Source: Clostridia bacterium
GTDB taxonomy: Bacteria; Bacillota; Clostridia; Lachnospirales; Anaerotignaceae
Direction of reading: 5' to 3'
NCBI GenBank assembly: GCA_910575055.1
Contig: CAJTDC010000024.1
Coordinates: forward strand, 1 to 36,040
Length of the DNA stretch: 36,040 bases
Position 1 is the stretch's first letter. The number at the start of each line of letters is the position of its first letter. The notes below the pieces were generated by a model that was not told the origin of the DNA, did no database searches, and was given only the letters and a program-made list of their open reading frames with translations. Positions 12,801 through 20,830 of this stretch are shown here, in pieces. A program made the position numbers and the translations under genes.

Positions 12801-14807
12801 ATGGAAAAAGCAATTATAAAAGAAACCTATTTAACAGTAAAACAGCTTGCAGAAATAAAAGGCTGCACAGAAAGATATATACAATCTTGTATCAATAAAG
12901 GAAAAATCGGTGCAGAAGTTGTAACTGGGTTATCAACTGGGAGGGGTGGTATGGAATACAGAATACCCCTTTCCAAGCTAGACGAAAAAGTACAACTCAA
13001 ATACAAAAGATATTTGAAAAAGCAACAAAAAGAGGTTGAGAAACAAGTTCAAGAACAAGAAACAGAAGAACAACAAAGCAAAACAACAGCAGATTTGACA
13101 GAAAAAGAGAAACAAAATGCGATGTTTTGGCGTAAGGTATTGGAAAGTTGGCAGAGCTACAGAGGAAAAGAAGCAGACAAAGAAAAGGCTGACAATGACT
13201 TTATAAAAGTAATGAATGTACAAAATGAGGGCTTCCATTTGAGCAGGAGAACGCTTTACAGAAAATGGAACAGCTACATTATGGAGGGAGAAACAGCTCT
13301 TGCCGATGGGCGTGGCAAGCACGGCAACCACAACTACAAAATGACAAAAGAAATATTTGATGTATTTGAATATTATTATCTAAATGAGAACAAGCCCAGT
13401 ATCAAGCAATGTATGAGAGAAACAGCACTTTATTTTGAAGGGCAAGAGATAGAATTACCTTGTTACAGCACATTTAAGAGAAGTGTTGAGAAAATGCCAA
13501 AGGCTATCAAAATGTATTTTAGAGAAAGAGAAAAAGTATTTATAGACAAATGTGCACCATACATCAAGAGAATGTATGAAGATTTGGAAAGTAATGACAT
13601 ATGGGTAGCAGACAATCACACATTTGATATTATGGTAGAAAAAGAAGGCAAGCCAGTCAGAGTATATTTGACGGCATTTATGGACGTGAGAAGCCGAAAA
13701 ATGACAGGGTGGTGTGTGACAGATGCACCAAGTTCCGATGCAACAATATACGCATTAAAAAAAGGCTGTGAAAAATTTGGTGTACCTAGAAGTATATACA
13801 CGGATAATGGGCGTGAATTTTTATTTCATGATTTAGGCGGTAATGGTTTCAGAAAAAAGAAGAAAAACGGAGAAGAGTTAAAATTGCCTTCTATATTAGA
13901 TGATTTAGGAATAGAATTTCGTACGGCACTCCCTAGAAATGCAAGAGGAAAAGGCATAGAAAGAGCTTTTTATACAGTAAAAGAACATTTTAGCAAGTTA
14001 TTTGAAAGCTATACAGGCGGTACGATATTAGAAAGACCTGACAGGTTGAAAAAGATGGTAAAAACAATGAAGGGACTACCTAGTATAGAGGAATTTATAC
14101 AGTATGTAGACATTTACATAGAAGGTTGGTACAACAAACAGCCTCATGAAGGTACAGGAATGAAAGGAAAATGTCCTGATGAAGTGTTTGCAGAAAATAT
14201 GATAACAAAAAGAGTATTGCCAAAAGAAAAAGCAGATTTGATGTTTATGCGATATGCAAAAAGCAATACAGGTATGTTAAAAGTAGGAAAAAATGGTATT
14301 ACATTAACATTTTACGGCAAACAACTGCAATACTGGAATGAGGAATTGTGGAAGGGATATTTTGGACAAAATGTATATGTAAGATATGACCCAGAAGATT
14401 TAAGCAACATAAGAATATATGATGAACAAAAAAGATTTTTGTGTATTGCAGCATTGAAGGAAGAATTGAGTTATACAGCAAGTAAACAAGAAGTGAAAAA
14501 ACAGCAACAGCAAAACAGAAATGCAATAAAAGAAGTGGCAAATTATAAAGCCAAAAAAGAAATGGAACAAAAAGACGCACTCACAATGCTATTAGAAAAG
14601 GCATTAAAAAAAGAAGAAAGCCAAAACAAACCAGTGATACCAAAGATTACACAACCAATATTTTATAATGAAAATCAAATAAAAAATACTGGTGATACAA
14701 CAGAAGTGGTTGCACTGCCAAAAGCGGCAGGGGGAGAAGGAATAGATTGGAGCAAAGGAATAGAAAGACTAAAAAAAGTAAAAGAATTGGAAAATAATTT
14801 ATTTTAA
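12801..14807 (+). CDS. Mu-type DDE transposase (MuA homologue)
   Basis: 668 residues. It cuts and joins the phage ends to target DNA for integration and replicative transposition. N-terminal Mu-like winged helix (TVKQLAEIKGCTERYIQ at about 10-26), further DNA-binding domains, then the rve catalytic core: D271 in WVADNHTFD, D335 in YTDNGREF and E387 in KGIERAFYTV. The spacing (D-63-D-51-E) and positions are very close to MuA D269, D336 and E392. A basic, glutamine-rich C-terminus corresponds to the MuB/ClpX-contacting region. The start is ATG 12801 after AATGAGGTGG; the GTG at 12789 lies within that site. MuB follows. All catalytic residues are intact, so it may be active. Confidence 0.93.
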   Translation: MEKAIIKETYLTVKQLAEIKGCTERYIQSCINKGKIGAEVVTGLSTGRGGMEYRIPLSKLDEKVQLKYKRYLKKQQKEVEKQVQEQETEEQQSKTTADLTEKEKQNAMFWRKVLESWQSYRGKEADKEKADNDFIKVMNVQNEGFHLSRRTLYRKWNSYIMEGETALADGRGKHGNHNYKMTKEIFDVFEYYYLNENKPSIKQCMRETALYFEGQEIELPCYSTFKRSVEKMPKAIKMYFREREKVFIDKCAPYIKRMYEDLESNDIWVADNHTFDIMVEKEGKPVRVYLTAFMDVRSRKMTGWCVTDAPSSDATIYALKKGCEKFGVPRSIYTDNGREFLFHDLGGNGFRKKKKNGEELKLPSILDDLGIEFRTALPRNARGKGIERAFYTVKEHFSKLFESYTGGTILERPDRLKKMVKTMKGLPSIEEFIQYVDIYIEGWYNKQPHEGTGMKGKCPDEVFAENMITKRVLPKEKADLMFMRYAKSNTGMLKVGKNGITLTFYGKQLQYWNEELWKGYFGQNVYVRYDPEDLSNIRIYDEQKRFLCIAALKEELSYTASKQEVKKQQQQNRNAIKEVANYKAKKEMEQKDALTMLLEKALKKEESQNKPVIPKITQPIFYNENQIKNTGDTTEVVALPKAAGGEGIDWSKGIERLKKVKELENNLF

Positions 14808-14846
14808 AAGCATTTTAAAGAGTGTTTAAAAGCCATTTAAAATAAG
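14803..14846 (+). repeat. TTTAAA array 1 (4 units, 11-base period), before MuB
   Basis: TTTAAA-type units begin at 14803, 14814, 14825 and 14836, exactly 11 bases apart, and run up to the MuB ribosome binding site (AAGGGGG). The first unit overlaps the transposase stop codon. Similar arrays precede three other prophage B genes. Confidence 0.85.
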
Positions 14847-14857
14847 GGGGTATACAA

Positions 14858-15757
14858 ATGTTAGAACAAGAGCAAGCAATACAAAAGCTATTGACATATA
14901 AAGAAGCAACAGGAAAAACACAATCAGAAATTGCAAAAGAATTGGATATTTCAGACCCACAGCTTAGCCAGTTTTTAAAGGGAGTATATAAATCTCCTCA
15001 TATTATTATACCTAAAATAGAGCAGTTTTTTGAACTGAAGGCACAAAAGGAAATCGCACCCAAAGCACCAGAATATAAACAAACGAGTATTAGTAGTAAG
15101 GTATATAAACTCATAGAGTATTGTCATATACAAGGAAAAATTGCAGTTGCGTATGGTGATGCAGGAGTAGGGAAAACAATGGCAATCAAACAGTATGCTA
15201 AAAAACACCCTGAAGGAGCAATTGTAATAACAGTGTCCCCTTGTTTTGCAAGTATTACGGGAGTAAATGAATTGATAGCAGAACAATTAAGAATAAGAGA
15301 AAAAATAGCAAGGAAAATATACAGCGAAGCAGTAGCAAAATTAAAAAGAAGCAACAAAGTGCTTATTATAGATGAAGCACAACATTTAACAGTAAGAGTA
15401 ATAAATCATTTAAGATGTATGAGTGATGAAAGCGGTATTGGCATTGCATTTATAGGAAATGATGAAATTTATTTAAAAATGAGAGGAAGCGGACAAGCTT
15501 CTTATGCACAGCTTTATAGCAGAATAGCATACAAAGAACATATTACAACAAACAGTATTACAAAAGAAGATATTGCATTGCTTTTTGAAGAAAATGAATT
15601 AGAAGAAAATGTCATTGAGTTATTACTTGCTATTAGCAGAACAAATTACGGTGTTAGAGGAGCAGTAAATGTATTTGTGAATACAGCAGCAGTATTTGGA
15701 CAAATAAACAGTAAAAATATTGCAGAAATGGCAATAGAAATGAATATTAGACCATAA
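14858..15757 (+). CDS. Transposition target-selection ATPase (MuB homologue)
   Basis: 299 residues. An N-terminal helix-turn-helix (ITYKEATGKTQSEIAKEL-like segment LTYKEATGKTQSEIAKEL, about 10-27, with SDPQLSQFLKGVYKSP) is followed by an AAA+ domain with Walker A GDAGVGKT (100-107) and Walker B VLIIDEAQHL (about 168-177); a sensor-like GIAFIGNDE follows. This matches MuB, which forms ATP-dependent filaments on target DNA and stimulates MuA. It directly follows the transposase, separated by a TTTAAA array, with AAGGGGG before ATG 14858. Confidence 0.92.
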   Translation: MLEQEQAIQKLLTYKEATGKTQSEIAKELDISDPQLSQFLKGVYKSPHIIIPKIEQFFELKAQKEIAPKAPEYKQTSISSKVYKLIEYCHIQGKIAVAYGDAGVGKTMAIKQYAKKHPEGAIVITVSPCFASITGVNELIAEQLRIREKIARKIYSEAVAKLKRSNKVLIIDEAQHLTVRVINHLRCMSDESGIGIAFIGNDEIYLKMRGSGQASYAQLYSRIAYKEHITTNSITKEDIALLFEENELEENVIELLLAISRTNYGVRGAVNVFVNTAAVFGQINSKNIAEMAIEMNIRP

Positions 15758-15770
15758 GGAAGTGTTAAAA

Positions 15771-15965
15771 ATGATAACAGTAAAAATGAAAGACGAACAT
15801 TGCAGCGTAATAGTAGAAGGAAATGCTACAGAAGCATTGGAAGAATTATCAGAAATCACAAAAATAATGCTACAGAAAACATTGACAGAATTAAATATTA
15901 GACCGCAATATTATGCAGGTTGTGTTAGATATTTTATAGATATGTTAGAAAGAGAGTTTTTGTAA
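15771..15965 (+). CDS. Small hypothetical protein in the post-MuB operon
   Basis: 64 residues, not recognised. A short beta start (MITVKMKDEHCSVIVEG) is followed by two helices. Such proteins are common after MuB in Firmicute transposable phages, but no function is known. ATG 15771 is chosen over the in-frame GTG 15762 because AAGGAAG lies at the right distance. It begins a close-packed group ending with GemA. Confidence 0.6.
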   Translation: MITVKMKDEHCSVIVEGNATEALEELSEITKIMLQKTLTELNIRPQYYAGCVRYFIDMLEREFL

Positions 15966-15981
15966 AAATAGGAGGAAAAAT

Positions 15982-16167
15982 ATGGGAAAAAAAGTGGTTT
16001 GTGATGAAAATTGTTTTGAATGTCAATTTTCAGATTGTATTGTAGGTACTTCATTAAAGGAAAGAGAAAGGCAAAGACTTCGCTATCAAAAGCACAAAGA
16101 AGAGAAAAAGGCTTATAACAAAATATATTATCAAAAAAAGAAGGGAGAAATGAGAAGTGCAGAATGA
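15982..16167 (+). CDS. Small cysteine-cluster protein
   Basis: 61 residues. Cysteines at 7, 11, 14 and 19 (VVCDENCFECQFSDC) form a probable zinc or metal site, followed by a very basic, tyrosine-rich helix (RYQKHKEEKKAYNKIYYQKK), which could bind nucleic acid. Similar short Cys-cluster phage proteins are known without assigned function. A strong AGGAGG precedes ATG 15982. It overlaps the next gene by 11 bases. Confidence 0.6.
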   Translation: MGKKVVCDENCFECQFSDCIVGTSLKERERQRLRYQKHKEEKKAYNKIYYQKKKGEMRSAE

Positions 16168-16384
16168 AATATTTATCGCTTTTATAGTGGGCTGGACGGC
16201 AGCAATGGGATTTAGTATGATAGGCGGTTTACTATGGTGGATTTGTCTGGAATGGGAAAAAACAAAGATAAAAAAGTTAGAGTTAGAAAAAATCGTTTGT
16301 ATCACAAAATGTAAATTAAAAGAATTAGAAAATGAAAATCATAAGAAAATAGAAAAACTAAAGGAAATCAATGAAAAATTATGA
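16157..16384 (+). CDS. Small membrane-anchored coiled-coil protein
   Basis: 75 residues: an N-terminal membrane segment (IFIAFIVGWTAAMGFSMIGG, about 5-24) and a long charged helix (about 35-75). The shape resembles Rz/i-spanin-like or small early membrane proteins, but it lies in the early/middle operon, not next to lysis genes. The start is GTG 16157 after AAGGGAG, overlapping the previous stop; its own stop overlaps the GemA start by 4 bases. Confidence 0.55.
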   Translation: MQNEIFIAFIVGWTAAMGFSMIGGLLWWICLEWEKTKIKKLELEKIVCITKCKLKELENENHKKIEKLKEINEKL

Positions 16385-16749
16385 CGGAAAAACAAAGGAA
16401 ATTATTGTTTGTATTAGCAAAACAAAGAGGTATGGACAATGAATTATTACATAGTTATGTAGAAACACAAACGGGAAAACAAAGTATTACAGAAGTAACA
16501 ACACAAGAAGCAAAAATATTAATAGATGGATTGCAGGAAAAGAAACAAACAGCAAAAGGATATATTACGGAAAAACAATTAAAATATGTAAAAGGGCTTT
16601 GTCAATGTTTAAGTTGGGAAGAAAAAGGATTAAATCAATTTATAGAAAAGCAATATGGTATTTCTAATGTAAATTGGCTGACAAGCAAACAGGCAGCAAA
16701 ACTGATTGAAGGATTAAAAAGTATATGGGAAAAAGATAAAAGAGGGTAA
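16381..16749 (+). CDS. GemA / Mu gp16-like regulatory protein (DUF1018)
   Basis: 122 residues with two similar halves: TEKQRKLLFVLAKQRGMDNE with ITEVTTQEAKILIDGL, and TEKQLKYVKGLCQCLSWEEK with VNWLTSKQAAKLIEGL. This duplicated pattern defines the gp16-like (GemA) family of Mu-like phages; in Mu, GemA modulates host gene expression and DNA topology. It comes between MuB and Mor, as in other transposable phages, and is closed by a terminator at 16738. Start ATG 16381 overlaps the previous stop. Confidence 0.8.
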   Translation: MTEKQRKLLFVLAKQRGMDNELLHSYVETQTGKQSITEVTTQEAKILIDGLQEKKQTAKGYITEKQLKYVKGLCQCLSWEEKGLNQFIEKQYGISNVNWLTSKQAAKLIEGLKSIWEKDKRG

Positions 16750-16765
16750 TAAGAAACCCTCTTTT
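16738..16765 (+). terminator. Terminator of the early operon after gemA
   Basis: AAAGAGGGT (16739-16747) pairs with ACCCTCTTT (16756-16764), followed by T-rich sequence. It overlaps the GemA stop. The AT-rich gap to 16949 must carry the promoter for mor; a TATAAT is visible near 16907-16912 without a clear -35. Confidence 0.8.
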
Positions 16766-16949
16766 GTTGTTTGTATATTATTCTGATACAAGAAAATAAA
16801 ACCCTCTTCTTTTCATTTTTGAATAACATAAAACTTTTTACTTATAAAAAATAATTTTGTAACACAAATTTTTTTTATTTTTAAATTTTTGCTATGTACT
16901 ACATGATATAATATTATAAAAATATAAATACAATATAGGAGGGAAGAAT

Positions 16950-17213
16950 ATGGAAAATAAAAAAAGAAAAAGAGAAATTTTAAAGCAAAGGCACAAAGAA
17001 TATGCGGAATTGATTGGAATGGAAAATTTAATATTGCTATCTCGTGTATTTGGAGGAACAAGTATTTATATACCAAAAGAAGAAGAGCTTTTAAAGGGAT
17101 TAAAATATGACAAAATAGCAGAAGAATTTACAGAAAAAAATGCAAAAGAATTGGCTAGAAAATATCATTTGTCAGAAAGAACAATTTATAGAATTGCTGG
17201 ACAAAGCAAATAA
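16950..17213 (+). CDS. Mor-type middle transcription activator
   Basis: 87 residues. LIGMENLILLSRVFGGTSIY followed by IPKEEELLKGLKYDKIAEEF and the C-terminal helix-turn-helix NAKELARKYHLSERTIYRIA match the Mor/C family of Mu, in which a dimerisation domain with a GG-strap precedes the HTH. Mor recruits RNA polymerase to promoters that lack a good -35. It stands alone between two non-coding gaps, with AGGAGGG before ATG 16950, and a palindromic cluster follows immediately, in the place where Mu has its Pm promoter. Confidence 0.85.
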   Translation: MENKKRKREILKQRHKEYAELIGMENLILLSRVFGGTSIYIPKEEELLKGLKYDKIAEEFTEKNAKELARKYHLSERTIYRIAGQSK

Positions 17214-17224
17214 TATTGTATTTG

Positions 17225-17303
17225 TGACAGAAATCTAAGACAATGTCAGTTGTCATTGTCAGCTGACATTGTCACGTTGACTTGTCAGTAAAAATATATT
17301 ACA
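17225..17303 (+). promoter_or_regulatory. Candidate Mor-dependent middle/late promoter (TGTCA/TGACA cluster)
   Basis: At least seven TGTCA or TGACA pentamers lie between 17225 and 17287. They include the dyad GACAATGTCAG (17239-17249) with CTGACATTGTC (17263-17273), and a perfect palindrome TGTCAGCTGACA (17257-17268). A TATATT follows at 17295-17300 with no -35 at 17 bases, as expected for an activator-dependent promoter. The late genes begin right after. Binding by Mor is inferred from position; CATTGTCA is also shared with the repressor operators. Confidence 0.6.
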
Positions 17304-17897
17304 GTGGAAGCAGAGAAAAACGAAGGGAAGGAGGAGAATGTAATATCGACAGAAAAAAATAGAAGTCATGGAAAAGTGGATAAACTGCCAGAAGTGATAA
17401 GAAAAGAAGTAGAAAACAGGCTTCTTGAGGGGCACACTTATGAAGAAATTGCAAACTATTTAAAAGAAATGGGACACAACATATCTAAAACAAGTATACA
17501 CAGATATGGAAAACCTTTTTTACAAAAATTTGAAAGTGTGAGATTGGCAAAGGAATATGCACAACTGTTGGCAGAAGATAATACAGAAAGACCTACTACA
17601 GAACTACATGAAGCCAACAATGCACTTATCAGTCAAATGATTATGCAAGTATTGATAAATGAAAATATAAAGCAGAAGGAAAAAATAGAAGCTGCACGTT
17701 CTATTGCAACATTACAAAGGGCACAAGTGCAAAATGAAAAATTAAAGCTTCATGCAAGAAAAGAAGCAGGAGCGGTACATACAGCATTAAAAAAATTAAA
17801 ACAACAAGTATATGAAGAAATTGGAAAAAATCACCCTGAAGTAGCAAAAGAGATTATCAAAATAGCAGATGATATAGAAAAGGAAACAGATAAATGA
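17304..17897 (+). CDS. DUF3486 protein (Mu gp27-like), small-terminase role likely
   Basis: The frame from GTG 17304 gives 197 residues. The core RSHGKVDKLPEVIRKEVENR, then LLEGHTYEEIANYLKEMGHN, ISKTSIHRYGK is typical of DUF3486, whose N-terminal helix-turn-helix suggests DNA recognition for packaging. The true start is unclear: the strong site AAGGAGGAG (17328-17336) is 6 bases before an ATA codon at 17343 (giving ISTEKNRSHGK, where homologues begin) and no ATG, GTG or TTG is suitably placed, while GTG 17304 lies almost at the predicted transcription start. First gene of the late block. Confidence 0.8.
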   Translation: MEAEKNEGKEENVISTEKNRSHGKVDKLPEVIRKEVENRLLEGHTYEEIANYLKEMGHNISKTSIHRYGKPFLQKFESVRLAKEYAQLLAEDNTERPTTELHEANNALISQMIMQVLINENIKQKEKIEAARSIATLQRAQVQNEKLKLHARKEAGAVHTALKKLKQQVYEEIGKNHPEVAKEIIKIADDIEKETDK

Positions 17898-17977
17898 TTA
17901 GAGAAAGACTTTCAAAGTCTTATGTCAGTAACATTACTGCGTCCAAAAATAATCCGACAAAAAAAGGAAGTGATAAA

Positions 17978-18271
17978 ATGTGGCAGGAGCGAGCGAAGGC
18001 TCTTTTTTTTATGGAGAAAAAAAGTATTAAAGAAATCAGCAAAATGCTATTCAAAAGCGAAAAAGCAATACAAAATTATTTTAAAAAATTGCCTGAGTAC
18101 AAGCAAGAAAAAGAAAAAAGAAAAAAAGAAAACAGACAAAAAAGAAAGGCATATCAAAAGCAATGGGACAGGAAAAACAGAGTAGACAGATATGCAAATA
18201 TCAGCGGAGAAAGTCTAAAAAGAGAACATGATTTAGCAGCAATTATATTAAGCAGGGAGAAATATGCATGA
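17978..18271 (+). CDS. Small HTH protein preceding terminase large subunit
   Basis: 97 residues from ATG 17978 (site AAGGAAG upstream): MWQERAKALFFMEKKSIKEI then SKMLFKSEKAIQNYFKKLPE is a homeodomain-like helix-turn-helix, followed by a very basic helix and ANISGESLKREHDLAAIILS, a segment that often ends phage proteins lying before TerL. An earlier in-frame ATG at 17894 overlaps the previous stop, but its extra 28 codons contain a perfect AAGACTT/AAAGTCTT palindrome and look non-coding. It may be part of packaging recognition. The last 4 bases overlap terL. Confidence 0.7.
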   Translation: MWQERAKALFFMEKKSIKEISKMLFKSEKAIQNYFKKLPEYKQEKEKRKKENRQKRKAYQKQWDRKNRVDRYANISGESLKREHDLAAIILSREKYA

Positions 18272-19731
18272 GCTTTTTAGAAGAATTTAGGAGCATTTCT
18301 ACAGGTGAAAAAACACAAAGAGAAACAGAAATTGAAAAAGGCAAAAAAAGTTTTAGACAATACTGCAATATGATAAACAGCGACTTTTTTAAAAAAGAGA
18401 GAGCATATCAAGATATTGTATGTGATACATTACAAAAAATGTATGAAAGAAAAATGATAAATGAAAAAACAAAAAAGCCTTATGACATACTGATATTAAA
18501 TTTACCTCCTGGTTTTGGGAAAAGTTATACAGCAAGTTTATTTGCAACATGGGTATTAGGAAAGAACAATAAAAATCAAGTGATTACAGTAAGTTATGGA
18601 CAGGATTTAGCAATATCCTTTTCTAAAACAGTAAGAAATACCATACAGCTAGAGGAATATCACGATTTTGTACCTGTTAGCTTTTTTCCTGAACTGAAAA
18701 TAAAAGAAGGTGATGGTGCAGCAGATAAATGGGCATTAAAAAATGCTTATATGAGTTATTTAGGCACTTCCTTTACAGGAAAATTAACAGGTATGAGAGG
18801 AAATATTATTATCATAGATGACCCTATTAAAAATGCAGAAGAAGCGGTAAATGAAAAAGTAAAACAAGGGCATTTTGATTTTTACAAAAATACATTGACG
18901 TCAAGAATGTTGCCAAACAGTTTACAGATAATTATACAAACTAGATGGGCTACAGATGATTTAGCAGGAAAAGTCATAACAGAATATACAGAAAGATGTT
19001 GTGTATTGCAGTTAGCAGCATTGGATAAAAATGATAAAAGTATATGCGAAAGTTTATATCCTACAGAGGATTTAATTCGAAAAAGAGAAACACTTGATGA
19101 ACACATTTGGTTGGCAAACTATATGCAGCAGCCTATTGACATCAAAGGGGTATTGTATGGAAAATTTAAAACTTATGATGTAATAGATAGTGATTTGTTT
19201 GAAAGACAGATTGCTTATATTGATACTGCTGATGAAGGAAAAGATTATTTGTGTACCATAATAGGCGGTGTTGTGGGAAGATATGGTTATGTTACAGGGA
19301 TATACTACACGGATAAACCTATGGAAATAACAGAACCAGAAACAGCAAGGCTTTTATCGCTATTACAAACAAGAGATTGCCTCATAGAAAGCAACAATGG
19401 AGGCAGAGGATTTGCCAGAAATGTAGAAAGAGAACTGAAAAAATTAAAATGCAGAAAATGTAATATTACATGGTTTCATCAAAGCAAAAATAAAAATACA
19501 AGAATATTAGTCAATGCAACGAATGTGATGGAGCAAGTGGTATTTCCAGAAGGCTGGGAGAAAAAATACAAAGAGTTTTACAAAGCAATTAGCAATTATC
19601 AGAGAAAAGGCAAAAATGCACATGATGATGCAGCCGATGCACTGACAGGGTTTGTAGAAATGATAAATGGAGATGTTAAGGGTAGAATGAAACCAGTAGC
19701 AAGCCCTATGAGGGCATTCAAATTATTTTAG
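18268..19731 (+). CDS. terL: Terminase large subunit of prophage B
   Basis: 487 residues. The ATPase domain has Walker A LPPGFGKSYTA (about 77-87) and Walker B NIIIIDDPIKN (about 180-190), with the coupling-type segment IIIQTRWATDDLAG. The RNase H-like nuclease domain has acidic residues in YIDTADEGKD (about 316), CLIESNNGGRG (about 372) and HDDAADALTG (about 453). It differs from the prophage A TerL, confirming two separate packaging systems. ATG 18268 overlaps the preceding stop by 4 bases. Confidence 0.92.
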   Translation: MSFLEEFRSISTGEKTQRETEIEKGKKSFRQYCNMINSDFFKKERAYQDIVCDTLQKMYERKMINEKTKKPYDILILNLPPGFGKSYTASLFATWVLGKNNKNQVITVSYGQDLAISFSKTVRNTIQLEEYHDFVPVSFFPELKIKEGDGAADKWALKNAYMSYLGTSFTGKLTGMRGNIIIIDDPIKNAEEAVNEKVKQGHFDFYKNTLTSRMLPNSLQIIIQTRWATDDLAGKVITEYTERCCVLQLAALDKNDKSICESLYPTEDLIRKRETLDEHIWLANYMQQPIDIKGVLYGKFKTYDVIDSDLFERQIAYIDTADEGKDYLCTIIGGVVGRYGYVTGIYYTDKPMEITEPETARLLSLLQTRDCLIESNNGGRGFARNVERELKKLKCRKCNITWFHQSKNKNTRILVNATNVMEQVVFPEGWEKKYKEFYKAISNYQRKGKNAHDDAADALTGFVEMINGDVKGRMKPVASPMRAFKLF

Positions 19732-19760
19732 ATTATAAAATAAAAGGCAGATGAGTAACG

Positions 19761-20318
19761 ATGAAAAATTTTATAAAAGAATTTAGACAATACAGTAAGG
19801 ACAATGAAAAGCCTTATTTTTTTACAGAAAAAGAGATACAGAATAGTATTAATACTGCTTTAAAATTTTATTCCAGAAAAAAGCCTATTATTCGAGAATG
19901 TAATATTACTATTGTGGAAGGGCAAAAATTATATGCCCTTCCTGAAGATTATCAAACATGGTACAAGGGATTAGAAAAGTATGCTATTGTAGGAAATTAC
20001 ATTGTTTTGAAAACTGGTTATTATGGAACAATTTCATTTTTGTATTATGCTGACAGGACGATTACGGAAATACCAGAAAGTGAATTATATTTATTTTATA
20101 GCTTTTGTCATGGTGATTTGTTGGAGAAAAAAGCATTAGAAATGACAGAACAAGGCATTACAGATGGTAATTTAAAAACAATGAAATTAGGACGAGGACT
20201 GGAATTGACATTTGAGGAAGGCAAAAACAATAAAGAAATGTTACTTGATATAGCAAAGGATAAAAAACAACTATTTTTTGATAGTATAAGGGGCAATGTT
20301 GTGGGGAGTTGGTGTTAA
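19761..20318 (+). CDS. Probable head-tail connector/adaptor protein
   Basis: 185 residues, not firmly recognised. The opening (FTEKEIQNSINTALKFYSRK) followed by VEGQKLYALPEDYQTWYKGL, and the helical second half (DLLEKKALEMTEQGITDGN), resemble phage adaptor proteins of the gp6/gp15 kind, which have an N-terminal helix bundle. Position after TerL and before two other connector-sized genes supports this. ATG 19761 has a modest AAAGGCAGATGAG site. The stop codon overlaps the next start by one base. Confidence 0.55.
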   Translation: MKNFIKEFRQYSKDNEKPYFFTEKEIQNSINTALKFYSRKKPIIRECNITIVEGQKLYALPEDYQTWYKGLEKYAIVGNYIVLKTGYYGTISFLYYADRTITEIPESELYLFYSFCHGDLLEKKALEMTEQGITDGNLKTMKLGRGLELTFEEGKNNKEMLLDIAKDKKQLFFDSIRGNVVGSWC

Positions 20319-20782
20319 TGGTAGACATAGCAAAAGTAGTATTAAAAAAGCTACAGACATTTCAGAAAATGGGTTGTGAAATAGAAATTACATTATTACA
20401 GAAAACAGGAGATACAGAACAGCTTGGTATTTGCGACATAGGAGAAAATGACAATGTAACAGAAAGTACAATAAAAGTGATACCTATGACATTGGCTTCT
20501 GAAAAAGGAGCAGCAGGAGAAATTGCGAATAATATGGAGTTAGGAAATAACGCAGAAAAATATTTTGAATTTGCAGAAATAGGTCAATCACTTTTGACTA
20601 CGTCAAAAGCCAGCACTCCGTGCTGTCCGACTGTCTTGCCGGTGAGAGGACAACAAAGCAATATTTGTACAGGTGACAGAGTAGTATATCAAAAAGAAGA
20701 ATATATTGTGTTTGAAATATTGCCTATTGTTATGGGAGAAACATTACTTTGCAGACAATATAAAGCAAAAAAAATATTATAA
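20318..20782 (+). CDS. Connector-sized protein carrying an in-frame palindromic insertion
   Basis: 154 residues, not recognised; by size and place a head completion protein. It has alternating helix and beta segments ending in GDRVVYQKEEYIVFEILPIV, a barrel-like pattern. Residues about 91-112 (LLTTSKASTPCCPTVLPVRG) are encoded by a GC-richer stretch (20584-20652) with two tight hairpins, CTTTTGAC/GTCAAAAG and CAGCAC/GTGCTG. It looks like an inserted palindromic element that kept the frame. ATG 20318 has GGGGAG upstream and overlaps the previous stop. Confidence 0.6.
   Translation: MVDIAKVVLKKLQTFQKMGCEIEITLLQKTGDTEQLGICDIGENDNVTESTIKVIPMTLASEKGAAGEIANNMELGNNAEKYFEFAEIGQSLLTTSKASTPCCPTVLPVRGQQSNICTGDRVVYQKEEYIVFEILPIVMGETLLCRQYKAKKIL
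20584..20652 (+). repeat. Palindromic element inside a coding region
   Basis: CTTTTGAC (20591-20598) with GTCAAAAG (20602-20609) and CAGCAC (20611-20616) with GTGCTG (20620-20625), both with 3-base loops, then CCG/CGG and GTCC/GGAC pairings up to 20651. The composition is clearly richer in G and C than the flanking gene. The frame stays open. Confidence 0.7.
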
Positions 20783-20830
20783 ACATTGAAGTAATTCACT
20801 AAGGAACTACTTACTAAGGAGGTTTTTGTA

